Counted from the stretch's first letter, positions 28,454 to 37,571 are shown. The stretch is 64,000 nt of DNA from Pseudomonas sp. MM213 (GCF_020423045.1 NZ_CP081943.1:4526001-4590000), one strand, 5' to 3'. Numbers and translations: made by a program. Notes: generated by a model not told the origin, from the sequence alone.

Positions 28454-29320
28454 TCAGTCGTCCAGGGCTTTCACCGACTTGGGCGACAACCGCAAACTGC
28501 GCAGGCTGCGCTTGACGCTCTTGAGGTGGTTGACCAGGCTCGGCCCGCGCGCCATGGCCACGCCCATCGCCAACACGTCGATCACCACCAAATGAGCGAT
28601 GCGCGAGGTCAGCGGTGTATAGATTTCGGTGTCTTCGTGCACGTCGATGGCCAAGTTGACGGTCGACAGCTCGGCCAACGGTGTCTGGCTCGGACACAAG
28701 GTGATAAGCGAGGCACCGCTTTCACGCACCAGATTCGCGGTAATCAACAGATCCTTGGAACGCCCGGACTGGGAAATGCAGATCGCCACGTCAGTCGGCT
28801 TCAAGGTGACCGCCGACATCGCCTGCATGTGCGGGTCGGAATACGCGGCTGCCGTCAGCAGCAAACGGAAGAATTTGTGCTGGGCATCCGCCGCCACCGC
28901 GCCTGATGCGCCAAAGCCATAAAACTCGACACGCTGGGCCTGGGACATCAGCGATACCGCTCGCTGCAACTCCACCGGGTCGAGCTTCTCGCGAACCTCC
29001 ATCAGGGTGTGCAGTGTGGTGTCGAAAATCTTCAGGCTGTAGTCGGCGACCGAATCGTCTTCATGGATCGCGAACTGGCCGAAGCTCGCACCGGCCGCCA
29101 GGCTTTGCGCCAGTTTCAGTTTCAGATCCTGAAACCCGGAACAACCGATGGCGCGGCAGAACCGCACGATGGTCGGCTCGCTGATGCCCACGCTGTGGGC
29201 CAGGTCGGCCATGGAGCTGTGCATCACCGCCGCCGGGTCAAGCAGCACGTGGTCGGCGACCTTGAGCTCCGACTTGCGTAACAGGTGGCGTGACTGGGCG
29301 ATGTGTTGCAGCAGATTCAA
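28454..29320 (-). CDS. hexR: MurR/RpiR-family regulator, HexR-like
   Basis: A 288-residue protein with an RpiR HTH (about 1-77; SVGISEPTIVRFCRAIGCSGFQDLK) and a SIS sugar-phosphate isomerase fold (about 125-255; FYGFGASGAVAADAQHKFFR, ISQSGRSKDL). It is the HexR-like paralogue that in P. aeruginosa (PA5438) sits beside a second zwf gene, rather than the hexR of the hexR-zwf-pgl-eda operon. HexR proteins sense KDPG and repress glucose catabolism genes. A perfect HexR-type palindrome lies 48 bp upstream, suggesting autoregulation. No zwf gene is present beside it here. Confidence 0.88.
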   Translation of the reverse strand: MNLLQHIAQSRHLLRKSELKVADHVLLDPAAVMHSSMADLAHSVGISEPTIVRFCRAIGCSGFQDLKLKLAQSLAAGASFGQFAIHEDDSVADYSLKIFDTTLHTLMEVREKLDPVELQRAVSLMSQAQRVEFYGFGASGAVAADAQHKFFRLLLTAAAYSDPHMQAMSAVTLKPTDVAICISQSGRSKDLLITANLVRESGASLITLCPSQTPLAELSTVNLAIDVHEDTEIYTPLTSRIAHLVVIDVLAMGVAMARGPSLVNHLKSVKRSLRSLRLSPKSVKALDD

Positions 29321-29367
29321 GGGGCTGGACTCTTTGTTATTGGCAGGCGCCGGGGATGTAGCAAGCT

Positions 29368-29382
29368 TGTAGTTATACTACA
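29368..29382. promoter_or_regulatory. hexR: HexR-type operator
   Basis: TGTAGTTATACTACA is a perfect 6-3-6 dyad matching the known gamma-proteobacterial HexR motif TGTARTWWWAYTACA. It is 48 bp upstream of the hexR-like start and about 290 bp upstream of the divergent small gene at 29673. Confidence 0.8.
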
Positions 29383-29672
29383 TGAATTGGCTTTTTGCCT
29401 GCTCAATGCGCAACCGAATCCCTCGTTTTCAGGCGTGCGCGCTTCATGTAGCACTCATTATCAGAGCCGCAGCGCAACCGAAGCACACCCTTAGGCTAAC
29501 AACCCTCCCTGATCGACTCACTCAAAGCAGCAGGGTCTTAGTTGCTACAAGTGCAAAAAACAAAACACTCAAACTTACAAATGCAAATAACAACCCTCTT
29601 CCAAAAACAACTTCACCTAGTTACCTTGATCGTGCAGGAAGCAATCAAACTTAATTAAAGGAGTTACACACT
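29383..29672. other. AT-rich non-coding stretch upstream of the orphan gene
   Basis: Strikingly poor in G and rich in A and C compared with flanks (runs such as CAAAAAACAAAACACTCAAA). No ORF of merit. It ends with a good ribosome site (AAAGGAG) before the ATG at 29673 and is probably a long 5' leader or acquired DNA. Confidence 0.5.
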
Positions 29673-29987
29673 ATGAGCATTAAAACCAAAGACTGGACCG
29701 CACAAATTGACCGTATGCCTGGCGCAGCTTCTTTCCGCGCTTTCGGCACCGTAACCGTTGCACACACAGGCATTACCCCCAAGCTGGTAATGACCGATCT
29801 TCAGGATAAATCCTTTGATCTGCGACTGGAGTTGATTCTTGAAAACTCCAACGAAATTTCGCTGCAAGTTGAAACAGACAAAGTTGTCGAATATAAAGCA
29901 CTGGGGGACTCTAATGTTTCCGGCGTGAGCATCTTTTATAAAGGTGAAAAAATTCACCACATCGATAAAGTTCTGATTACAAACTAA
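29673..29987 (+). CDS. Orphan 104-residue protein, probably beta-rich
   Basis: I do not recognise this protein with confidence. It has no signal peptide or membrane segment. The pattern (DWTAQIDRMPG near the N-terminus, FGTVTVAHTGITPKLVM, alternating hydrophobic strands to the end) recalls small beta-sandwich proteins with a W-x-A-x-I-D…GTVTV pattern found sporadically in bacteria; function unknown. Codon use and base composition are much more AT-rich than neighbours, with its own RBS (AAAGGAG) and a 3' hairpin, so it is a real gene and probably horizontally acquired. It occupies the place where a zwf paralogue is found in P. aeruginosa. Confidence 0.8.
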   Translation: MSIKTKDWTAQIDRMPGAASFRAFGTVTVAHTGITPKLVMTDLQDKSFDLRLELILENSNEISLQVETDKVVEYKALGDSNVSGVSIFYKGEKIHHIDKVLITN

Positions 29988-29996
29988 GCCTATAAA

Positions 29997-30028
29997 CACC
30001 TTCCCGTCATTTTAGTGGCGGGAAGGTG
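29997..30028. terminator. Hairpin terminating the orphan gene
   Basis: CACCTTCCCG (29997-30006) pairs perfectly with CGGGAAGGTG (30019-30028). The T-tract is poor on both strands, but the position between convergent genes fits a terminator. Confidence 0.6.
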
Positions 30029-30046
30029 TGATTGTGCGACACACCT

Positions 30047-32914
30047 TCAGTAGGCGGATTGCGCTCGCAGAAGGTCCGCCAACCCACCCGCTTCTATCGG
30101 GCGACTGATCAAATACCCCTGCACTTCATCGCAGCGCTCAGCCTGCAAAAACTCGAGCTGCTCCGACCGCTCCACGCCTTCAGCCACCACCTTCAACGAC
30201 AACCCGTGGGCCATCGCAATGATCGCCCGGGTGATCGCCGCATCCACGCTCCCCTCCCCCAGGCCGCGAATGAATGCCTGATCGATCTTCACGTAATCCA
30301 CCGGGATGCGCTTGAGGTAGCTCAGGGACGAATAGCCGGTGCCGAAATCGTCGATGGCCAGCTTCACCCCAAGATCACGCAGCTGCTGGAACGTCGCGAT
30401 GATGTGCTCAACGCTGTCCAGCAACTGGCTTTCGGTAAGCTCCAGTTCGAGGTAGTGCGGCGCCAGCCCGGTTTCTTCCAATACCTGACGCACCAGACTG
30501 ACCAGCTTGCCCTGGCGCAATTGATGCACCGACAAATTGACCGATACCCGAATCGGTTCCAGCCCCTGACGCTGCCATTCGCAGGCTTGCCAGCACGCCT
30601 GTCGCAACACGAACTCGCCGATCGGGCCGATCAGCCCGGTTTCCTCGGCCAGGCCGATGAAGTCCGACGGCGGCACGCGGCCCATGGTCGGGTGATCCCA
30701 GCGCACCAATGCCTCGGCGGCATTCAGCCGGCCTGTGGCGAGGCAAAGCTTGGGTTGGTAAAACACTTTCAGTTGTTTTTCTTCGATGGCTTTACGCAGC
30801 TGGTTTTCCAGCTGCAAGCGCTCAAGCGTGCTGGCTTGCAGACTGTCGGTGTAGAACTGGAAATTGTTGCCGCCCAAGTGTTTGGCGTGTTGCATGGCCA
30901 TGTTCGACTGACTCACCAGCGCGGAGATTTCCCGTGCGTTGTCCGGCAGCATGCTGATGCCCATGGACGCGCTGACCACCAGCTCATGCCCCTCGACGGT
31001 CACCGGCAAACGCAGCTTGGCCGACAGGCGAGTCGCCACCCGCGCCAGGCTCGAAAGGTTGCCGTAAGCGTCGAACAGCACGGCGAACTCATCGCCGGAC
31101 AATCGGGCGATGGTGTCTGCTTCCGGCAGTGCGTTGACCAGCCGCCGGGCCATTTTCTGCAACAGCTGATCGGCGATTTCATGGCCAAGGCTGTCGTTGA
31201 GCAACTTGAAGCGATCAAGATTGATGTGCAACAACGCCAGACTGCGCCCGCCCTGGCGCACGCGCTGATGGGCTTCACGCAACCTTTCGCGGAACAACGA
31301 ACGGTTGGCCAGGCCAGTCAGTTCATCGTAGTGAGTCAGGTAGCGCATGCGCTCTTCGGATTCGCGCCGCGCCGAGAGATCGGCGAAGAAGCCGACGATA
31401 TGGCTGACATTTCCCCGCGTATCGCGCACGGCGTTCAATTGCAGCCATTGCGGATACAACTCGCCGTTCTTGCGCGTTTCCACCAGCTCGCCCTGCCAAC
31501 TGCCGTGTTGCTCCAGCGCCTGATGAATCGCCCCGTAGTGGCGACGGGCATCGCGACTGCACGGCAGCTCCACGACGTTGCGCCCGAGCATGTCGTCGAT
31601 GTCGTAGCCCGTTAAGCGGCTGAACGCCTGGTTTACCGCAATAAGTGCGTAATTCGGATCGAAAATCATGATGCCTTCGCTGGCGGCCTCGAACACCGTC
31701 GCCGCCAGTTGCTGCTGGGCTTCCAGCATCTTGCTGGCACTGATGTCGCGGCGGGTGCCGACCATGCGGATCACCCGACCGCCGTCACTGCGCTCCACCG
31801 CTCGACCGCGGTCCTCGATCCAGACCCAATGACCATCGCCATGGCGCACGCGGTATTCGATCTGATAGTCCTCGCTGCGGCCCTTCAGGTGCTCGACCAG
31901 TGCGCGCCTCAGCGACGGCAAGTCCTCGGGATGCAGGCGCGGCTTGAGGTGACGCAACATGGCCGTCACGAATTCCGGCTCCAGGCCGAACAACTCCTGA
32001 ATATGGGTGTGATGGACTTCGTCGGTTTGCAGGTTCCAGTCCCACAGCCCCAGTTCACTGGCCTTCAACGCCAGCGCCAGGCGCGCCTCGCTTTTGCTCA
32101 GGGCCTGGTTGGCAGCATCCAGCTCCAGGCTGCGCTGGGCGACGCGGCTTTCCAGCCCAATCTGAATTTCTCGCAACTCGTCTTCGGCACGACGGCGCTG
32201 ATCGATTTCTTTGGCAAGATCATGGTTCAGCTGGTCGCTGCGGCTCTGGGCCTGCTGCAAGTGCTCGATCAATGCCTGATTCTGGAAGCGGCGCAACAAC
32301 CCGCGATCAATCAGCCGATTGACCTGCCAGGCGACCACGCTCAACGCTCCCAGCAAAATCAGGCCGAACCAGCCCCAGCCCTGCTCCTGCTCGTCACCGC
32401 CCCAGAACAGGTAGGCGATGGCCGGTAACAGGCACGGCAAGGTGAAGGACAGGAAGGCTGGCAGGCTGACGGCATAAGCGACGCTGGCCGAGAGGGCTGC
32501 CGCGCCGATCAGGCCGAACACCCAGGCTTGCTGGATGAAATTGTCGGCGGGCACCAGGGCAATGCCGGCGCCGGCCAGGGTCAGGCCGGTCATGGCCGAA
32601 CCGAGCAAAAACATGCGACGCCAGACCGGATGGGCCTGGCGATTGGGAATGGCCGAATCGAAAGCGGCGACCTGAATCACCCGCAGCGCCACCAGCGACA
32701 ACAGCCACACCAGCCAGACGCTGACCAGGAAGTAGCGCTGCGGACTCCAGAGCAATCCCGCACACACCAGGCCATTGATCAGCATGAACAGCGTCGGCAG
32801 CAGCGAGCCTTGATAAAGCAGGCGCGTGCGCTCGACCGCCATTTCCATGGCGTACTGTTTGCGGATAACCCGGGGCTCCACAGTGGGGCCCGACAGGTCG
32901 GAGCTGAGGGTCAT
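30047..32914 (-). CDS. Membrane-anchored PAS-GGDEF-EAL protein (c-di-GMP turnover)
   Basis: A 955-residue cytoplasmic-membrane protein. An N-terminal block of about six hydrophobic helices (about 35-205) is followed by a coiled coil (about 215-285), two PAS/PAC domains (about 290-405 and 405-525), GGDEF (about 530-690; signature SGDEF rather than GGDEF) and EAL (about 700-950; EALVRW signature). It should act mainly as a phosphodiesterase, with possible cyclase activity since SGDEF can be active. Start at 32914 (MTLSSDL) is chosen as the family start; the frame stays open to 33343 but that part is antisense to uvrD and its promoter. Neighbour of uvrD as in P. aeruginosa PA5442. Confidence 0.9.
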   Translation of the reverse strand: MTLSSDLSGPTVEPRVIRKQYAMEMAVERTRLLYQGSLLPTLFMLINGLVCAGLLWSPQRYFLVSVWLVWLLSLVALRVIQVAAFDSAIPNRQAHPVWRRMFLLGSAMTGLTLAGAGIALVPADNFIQQAWVFGLIGAAALSASVAYAVSLPAFLSFTLPCLLPAIAYLFWGGDEQEQGWGWFGLILLGALSVVAWQVNRLIDRGLLRRFQNQALIEHLQQAQSRSDQLNHDLAKEIDQRRRAEDELREIQIGLESRVAQRSLELDAANQALSKSEARLALALKASELGLWDWNLQTDEVHHTHIQELFGLEPEFVTAMLRHLKPRLHPEDLPSLRRALVEHLKGRSEDYQIEYRVRHGDGHWVWIEDRGRAVERSDGGRVIRMVGTRRDISASKMLEAQQQLAATVFEAASEGIMIFDPNYALIAVNQAFSRLTGYDIDDMLGRNVVELPCSRDARRHYGAIHQALEQHGSWQGELVETRKNGELYPQWLQLNAVRDTRGNVSHIVGFFADLSARRESEERMRYLTHYDELTGLANRSLFRERLREAHQRVRQGGRSLALLHINLDRFKLLNDSLGHEIADQLLQKMARRLVNALPEADTIARLSGDEFAVLFDAYGNLSSLARVATRLSAKLRLPVTVEGHELVVSASMGISMLPDNAREISALVSQSNMAMQHAKHLGGNNFQFYTDSLQASTLERLQLENQLRKAIEEKQLKVFYQPKLCLATGRLNAAEALVRWDHPTMGRVPPSDFIGLAEETGLIGPIGEFVLRQACWQACEWQRQGLEPIRVSVNLSVHQLRQGKLVSLVRQVLEETGLAPHYLELELTESQLLDSVEHIIATFQQLRDLGVKLAIDDFGTGYSSLSYLKRIPVDYVKIDQAFIRGLGEGSVDAAITRAIIAMAHGLSLKVVAEGVERSEQLEFLQAERCDEVQGYLISRPIEAGGLADLLRAQSAY

Positions 32915-33172
32915 AGGCAATGTTCTTGTTCTTATAATGATGAGCATGAGCCCGAAACGTGGACGGAGCATACACAAGCCAATGCCCTTACCAAACTGCT
33001 CCAGATCATAATTTCTGCAAAAGTCCGGAGCCCTTTTACCCCCTGAAAACGCTGGAAGCGAGCCCCACCAACGCCTGCAGCCAGTGACCGACCGGTCGTC
33101 CTTCGCGTATCTTTCATCGGCTAAAGCAAAGCGGGGTTTGCCCGGTGTGGCGCCGCCCCCTAGAATGCCCCG
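32915..33172. promoter_or_regulatory. Divergent promoter region of the EAL-protein gene and uvrD
   Basis: 258 bp between divergent starts. I looked for a LexA box (CTG-N10-CAG) and did not find a convincing one. No gene. Confidence 0.4.
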
Positions 33173-35356
33173 ATGCGCGATGATCTCTCCCTTCTGCTGA
33201 ACTCCCTCAACGATGCCCAACGCCAGGCCGTAGCTGCCTCCGTGGGTCGTCAGTTGGTCCTGGCCGGTGCTGGTTCCGGTAAAACCCGAGTGCTGGTGCA
33301 CCGTATCGCCTGGTTGATCCAGGTCGAAAACGCCTCGCCCCACTCAATCCTGTCGGTGACCTTCACCAACAAGGCCGCTGCCGAGATGCGTCATCGCATC
33401 GAGCAGTTGATGGGTATTAACCCGGCCGGCATGTGGGTCGGCACTTTCCACGGCCTGGCGCACCGCTTGCTGCGGGCGCACTGGCAGGAAGCCGGCCTGA
33501 GCCAGACCTTCCAGATTCTCGACAGCGACGACCAGCAACGCCTGGTCAAACGCGTTATTCGCGAATTGGGGCTGGACGAGCAACGCTGGCCAGCCCGTCA
33601 GGCGCAGTGGTTCATCAACGGGCAGAAAGACGAAGGTCTGCGTCCGCAACACATTCAAGCCAGCGGCGACCTGTTCCTGGCCACCATGCGCAGCATTTAT
33701 GAGGCCTACGAGGCCGCGTGCCTGCGCGCTGGCGTGATCGATTTCTCCGAATTGCTGCTGCGCGCCCTCGACTTGTGGCGCGATCACCCGGGTTTGCTGG
33801 CGCACTATCAGAAGCGCTTCCGGCACATCCTGGTGGACGAGTTCCAGGACACCAACGCCGTGCAGTACGCCTGGCTGCGACTGTTGGCCAAGGGCGGCGA
33901 CAGCCTGATGGTGGTGGGCGACGACGATCAGTCGATCTACGGCTGGCGCGGCGCGAAAATCGAGAACATCTATCAGTACTCCGACGATTTCCCGGACGCC
34001 GAGACCATTCGTCTGGAGCAGAACTACCGCTCCACCGCCGGCATCCTCAAGGCAGCCAACGCCCTGATCGCCAACAACACCGGGCGCATGGGCAAGGAGC
34101 TGTGGACCGACGGCGGCGAAGGCGAAGCGATCAATCTGTACGCGGCGTTCAACGAACACGATGAAGCACGCTACGTGGTGGAAACCATCGAAAGCGCGCT
34201 GAAAACCGGCTTGGCTCGCAGCGATATTGCGATTTTGTACCGCTCCAACGCCCAATCCCGCGTTTTGGAAGAAGCCTTGCTGCGCGAGCGTATCCCGTAC
34301 CGCATCTATGGCGGTCAGCGCTTCTTCGAGCGGGCTGAAATCAAGAACGCCATGGCTTACCTGCGTTTGCTGGAAGGTCGTGGCAACGATGCAGCGCTGG
34401 AGCGGGTGATCAACGTTCCGGCGCGCGGCATCGGCGAGAAAACCGTTGAAGCGATTCGCGACCATGCGCGCCACAGTGATGTGTCGATGTGGGAAGCCAT
34501 GCGCTTGCTGGTTGCCAATAAAGGCCTGACCGGTCGCGCAGCGGGTGCGCTTGGCGCGTTTATCGAGCTGATCGAGAACCTCGCCGCCAAGTGCATGGAA
34601 ATGCCGCTGCACCTGATGACCCAGACCGTCATCGAGCAGTCCGGTCTGATTGCCTATCACGAAGCGGAAAAAGGCGAAAAAGGCCAGGCTCGGGTAGAAA
34701 ACCTTGAGGAACTGGTCAGCGCCGCACGCAACTTCGAAAACGCTGAAGAAGACGAAGACCTGACCCCACTGGCGGCGTTCCTCGGTCACGCGTCGCTGGA
34801 GGCTGGCGATACTCAGGCCGATGAGCACGAAGACAGCATTCAGCTGATGACGTTGCACAGCGCCAAAGGCCTGGAATTCCCTTACGTGTTCCTGGTGGGC
34901 ATGGAAGAAGGCCTGTTCCCGCACAAGATGAGCCTGGAAGAGCCGGGTCGTCTTGAGGAAGAACGTCGTTTGGCCTACGTCGGCATTACCCGGGCGATGC
35001 AGAACCTGGTGATGACCTATGCTGAAACCCGACGCCTGTATGGCAGCGAAACCTACAACAAGGTCTCGCGTTTCGTACGTGAAGTGCCGAAAGGCCTGAT
35101 TCAGGAAGTGCGCCTGTCCAACAGTGTCAGCCGCCCGTTTGGCGGCGGCCAGCAGCAGAGTTCCAGCAGCCTGTTTGGCGGCAGCGAGATTCCCGACACC
35201 GGGTTCAGCCTCGGTCAGACCGTACGGCATTCGGTGTTTGGCGATGGCGTGATCCTGAACTTCGAAGGTGCCGGCGCGCAGGCCCGGGTGCAGGTGAACT
35301 TCAGCGAAGGCAGCAAGTGGCTGATGTTGGGCTACGCCAAACTGGAAGCGATCTAA
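33173..35356 (+). CDS. uvrD: DNA helicase II UvrD
   Basis: A 727-residue superfamily 1A helicase acting in nucleotide excision and mismatch repair. Motifs in order: Q motif LNDAQRQAV, Walker A GAGSGKT (about 33-39), motif II DEFQDTN (about 222-228), motif III GDDDQSIYGWRG (about 250-261), motif IV EQNYRS (about 282-287), motif V LMTLHSAKGLEFPYVF (about 558-573), motif VI ERRLAYVGITRA (about 598-609), and a C-terminal Tudor-like domain. Length is normal. Confidence 0.97.
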   Translation: MRDDLSLLLNSLNDAQRQAVAASVGRQLVLAGAGSGKTRVLVHRIAWLIQVENASPHSILSVTFTNKAAAEMRHRIEQLMGINPAGMWVGTFHGLAHRLLRAHWQEAGLSQTFQILDSDDQQRLVKRVIRELGLDEQRWPARQAQWFINGQKDEGLRPQHIQASGDLFLATMRSIYEAYEAACLRAGVIDFSELLLRALDLWRDHPGLLAHYQKRFRHILVDEFQDTNAVQYAWLRLLAKGGDSLMVVGDDDQSIYGWRGAKIENIYQYSDDFPDAETIRLEQNYRSTAGILKAANALIANNTGRMGKELWTDGGEGEAINLYAAFNEHDEARYVVETIESALKTGLARSDIAILYRSNAQSRVLEEALLRERIPYRIYGGQRFFERAEIKNAMAYLRLLEGRGNDAALERVINVPARGIGEKTVEAIRDHARHSDVSMWEAMRLLVANKGLTGRAAGALGAFIELIENLAAKCMEMPLHLMTQTVIEQSGLIAYHEAEKGEKGQARVENLEELVSAARNFENAEEDEDLTPLAAFLGHASLEAGDTQADEHEDSIQLMTLHSAKGLEFPYVFLVGMEEGLFPHKMSLEEPGRLEEERRLAYVGITRAMQNLVMTYAETRRLYGSETYNKVSRFVREVPKGLIQEVRLSNSVSRPFGGGQQQSSSSLFGGSEIPDTGFSLGQTVRHSVFGDGVILNFEGAGAQARVQVNFSEGSKWLMLGYAKLEAI

Positions 35357-35371
35357 GGGTTATCGGCTTTT

Positions 35372-35461
35372 CTGTAGGAGCGAGCCTGCTCGCGATTGAG
35401 GGCGCCGCGGTTTATCCGGAAAACCGTGGTGCGGCTATCGCGAGGGGGCTCGCTCCCACAG
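35372..35461. repeat. REPIN
   Basis: Inverted pair with mixed arms (GTAGGAGCGAGCCTGCTCGC and GCGAGGGGGCTCGCTCCCAC), so the two copies are diverged. Confidence 0.88.
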
Positions 35462-35512
35462 GGGTTTGTGGTTAATCCACTTCGGCAGGTTGATCTTATA
35501 AAGGCGCGAACC

Positions 35513-35954
35513 ATGGGCTCAGGTTTCTTTTCTTCCTGGACATTCTGGGCCCTGAATGTCGGCAGCTTTTGCCGCCATGACCGCGATCTTTGCCAAAATC
35601 GGCATCGAAAACGTCAACTCCGACTTCGCCACGTTGCTGCGCACCGTGGTGGTGTTGGTCAGCCTGGCCTTGATTTTGTACGCAACGGGCCAATATCAGT
35701 CATTAGGATCGATCTCGGCCAGGAGCTACTTGTTCCTGCTGCTGTCGGGACTGGCCACCGGCGCCTCGTGGATCTGCTACTTCCGCGCATTGAAACTGGG
35801 GCCGGCCTCGCTGGTCGCTCCGGTGGACAAACTCAGTGTGGTGCTGGTGGCGGTGCTCGGCGTGATCTTGCTGGGTGAAAAACTCGACCTGCGCCAATGG
35901 GGCGGAATCGGCCTGATCACGGCCGGTGTGGTCATGCTTGCGCTACGACGCTAG
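35513..35954 (+). pseudogene. EamA-family small transporter with an apparent +1 frameshift near its start
   Basis: A single-domain EamA (DMT superfamily) membrane protein. The expected N-terminus (MGSGFFSSWTFWAL) is encoded from an ATG at 35513 with an AAAGG ribosome site, but the rest of the protein (MSAAFAAMTAIF…, to the stop at 35954) lies in another frame. Removing one A at 35555 (CTGAATG to CTGATG) joins them into a normal 146-residue protein with five hydrophobic segments, including the conserved GLATGASWICYFRALKLG block. As it stands, only a 132-residue product from the ATG at 35556 could be made, missing part of the first helix and without a good RBS. Either a genuine frameshift or a sequencing error. 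Confidence 0.75.
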
Positions 35955-36132
35955 GCCCCTTCCTACAGAACCTATCCACTCGTCCTACGGACCGAAGTTA
36001 ACAGGCCTTATTGCCCTGACTGAAGCTGAACACGACCTGTCAGGCAAAAGCCCGAAACACTCTGCCGCTAGCCAGTAACACTTCAGCTGTGCAACATGGC
36101 GCGCGTGCCATCCACAAATGGGAATTCCCTTT

Positions 36133-37005
36133 ATGAAACGTTTTCTTAGCATCGCCATGGCGTTGTGCATCGGCCTGACGATGAGCCTCGACGCCAACGC
36201 CAAGCGCTTTGGTGGCGGCAAGAGCTCCGGCGCTGCGCCGACTCACCAGACCAGCCAAATGGCTCCTTCTTCTGCTGCAGGTGGCGCTGCTGCCACTGCG
36301 GGCGCGGCCGGTGCCGCTGGCGCTGCCGCCAAGGCCGGCGGTGCTTCGCGCTGGCTCGGCCCTCTGGCCGGTATCGCGGCCGGTGGCCTGCTGGCTTCCA
36401 TGTTCATGGGCGGCGGCTTCGAAGGCATGCAGATCTTCGACATCCTGATCATGGCCGTCATTGCCTTCCTGGTCTTCCGTTTCATCGCCGCTCGTCGTCG
36501 CAAGCAACAGGAGCACCTGGCTCCGGCTGGCGCCCCGATGCAGCGTGAAGTGTTCGAGCAGAAACCAAGCGCCATGGGTTCGATCTTCGGTGGTTCGGCC
36601 GCTCCGGCTGCCGCTCGTCCGGTCATCAACGCGCCAGCCTGGTTCAATGAAAAGAACTTCATTGAAGCGGCCCGCAACCACTTCCAGTCCCTGCAGCAAC
36701 ACTGGGACGCCAACGAAATGGACAAGATCGCCGAGTTCGTGACCCCGCAGCTGCTTGAGTTCCTCAAGCGCGAACGTGCCGATCTGGGTGAGGGTTTCCA
36801 GTCCACCTACATTGATAACCTCAATGTTCAACTGGATGGCGTCGATGATCGCGCCGACAAGACCATCGCCACCCTGACCTTCAGCGGCGTGTCGAAAACC
36901 TCGCGTTTCGACCAGGGCGAAGTGTTCAGCGAAAGCTGGAACATGGAACGTCCACAGGGTGAAAACCAGCCTTGGCTGGTTGCCGGTATCCGCCAGAACG
37001 GCTGA
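36133..37005 (+). CDS. Tim44-like domain membrane protein
   Basis: A 290-residue protein with a signal-like N-terminus (MKRFLSIAMALCIGLTMSLDANA), a low-complexity Gly/Ala/Ser region (about 25-75), one or two hydrophobic segments (about 78-95 and 100-120, then an RRRKQQ stop-transfer) and a C-terminal Tim44/MBA1-like domain (about 165-290; AWFNEKNFIEAARNHFQSLQ). Conserved in proteobacteria and likely bound to the inner membrane; precise role unknown. ATG at 36133 is chosen so that the protein begins with the signal segment. A strong terminator follows. Confidence 0.9.
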   Translation: MKRFLSIAMALCIGLTMSLDANAKRFGGGKSSGAAPTHQTSQMAPSSAAGGAAATAGAAGAAGAAAKAGGASRWLGPLAGIAAGGLLASMFMGGGFEGMQIFDILIMAVIAFLVFRFIAARRRKQQEHLAPAGAPMQREVFEQKPSAMGSIFGGSAAPAAARPVINAPAWFNEKNFIEAARNHFQSLQQHWDANEMDKIAEFVTPQLLEFLKRERADLGEGFQSTYIDNLNVQLDGVDDRADKTIATLTFSGVSKTSRFDQGEVFSESWNMERPQGENQPWLVAGIRQNG

Positions 37006-37033
37006 ACCGACCTGCGTTAAATGTGTCGCAACA

Positions 37034-37059
37034 AAAACCCCGGCCTCGGCCGGGGTTTT
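37034..37059. terminator. Rho-independent terminator after the Tim44-domain gene
   Basis: AAAACCCCGGCC and GGCCGGGGTTTT form a perfect 12-bp stem with a 2-base centre. The T-run comes on the plus strand and an equivalent run on the minus strand. Confidence 0.92.
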
Positions 37060-37142
37060 CTATTTCACGGTTGCATCTATAGCGAGCTACTGTATAAACC
37101 GCCCCAACTAAACCGCGCCATACAAGCAAGAGGATCCCGGAC

Positions 37143-37550
37143 GTGGAAGAAATCATCGAACAACTGCGTGAAGCCAACGAACCGGTACCGGTCCCCTTGG
37201 AGCTGCCCGACGAAGATCTGCTGGTCGAAATCGAAGAACAACTGTTCATCGACATCCCATTTGTTTTCAGAGAATTTTTGCTGACCGTCAGCGACGTGGT
37301 CTACGGCAGCCTGGAGCCGGTGACCGTCACCGACCCGCAATCCCACACCTACCTGCCGGACGTTGCCGCCAACGCCTGGGACGCCGGTGTCGATCGCAGC
37401 CTGATCCCGATCTGCCAGGACGGTGACGACTACTACTGCGTCGAAGAAGACGGCACTGTAGTGCTGTGGCAAGCCGAAGAAGAGCTGATCGCCGAAGAAA
37501 CCTGGGAATCGGTGTGGCACTGGGCACGAGACGTCTGGCTGGAAAGCTGA
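37143..37550 (+). CDS. SMI1/KNR4-family protein
   Basis: A 135-residue acidic cytoplasmic protein with the SMI1/KNR4 (SUKH) fold: LELPDEDLLVEIEEQL at the N-terminus, the FREFLL helix, and the central YLPDVAANAWD and IPICQDGDDYYCVEEDG motifs. SUKH proteins include toxin-immunity proteins, but no toxin gene is adjacent and the gene seems a stable resident of pseudomonads, so a housekeeping role is as likely. Single gene between a terminator and a convergent antiporter gene. Confidence 0.85.
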   Translation: MEEIIEQLREANEPVPVPLELPDEDLLVEIEEQLFIDIPFVFREFLLTVSDVVYGSLEPVTVTDPQSHTYLPDVAANAWDAGVDRSLIPICQDGDDYYCVEEDGTVVLWQAEEELIAEETWESVWHWARDVWLES

Positions 37551-37571
37551 GCCGTCTGACGCGCCGCGTGG

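Noticed and set aside
32915..33172. LexA box upstream of uvrD
   Set aside because: No CTG-N10-CAG with the usual AT-rich centre could be found.
32915..33343. In-frame extension of the EAL-protein gene to 1098 residues
   Set aside because: The added part is antisense to the uvrD promoter and start and has no membrane-protein character; MTLSSDL at 32914 is a natural start.
37143..37550. SMI1/KNR4 protein as immunity partner of the toxin-like protein at 10136
   Set aside because: They are 22 kb apart with housekeeping genes between them; no evidence of pairing.
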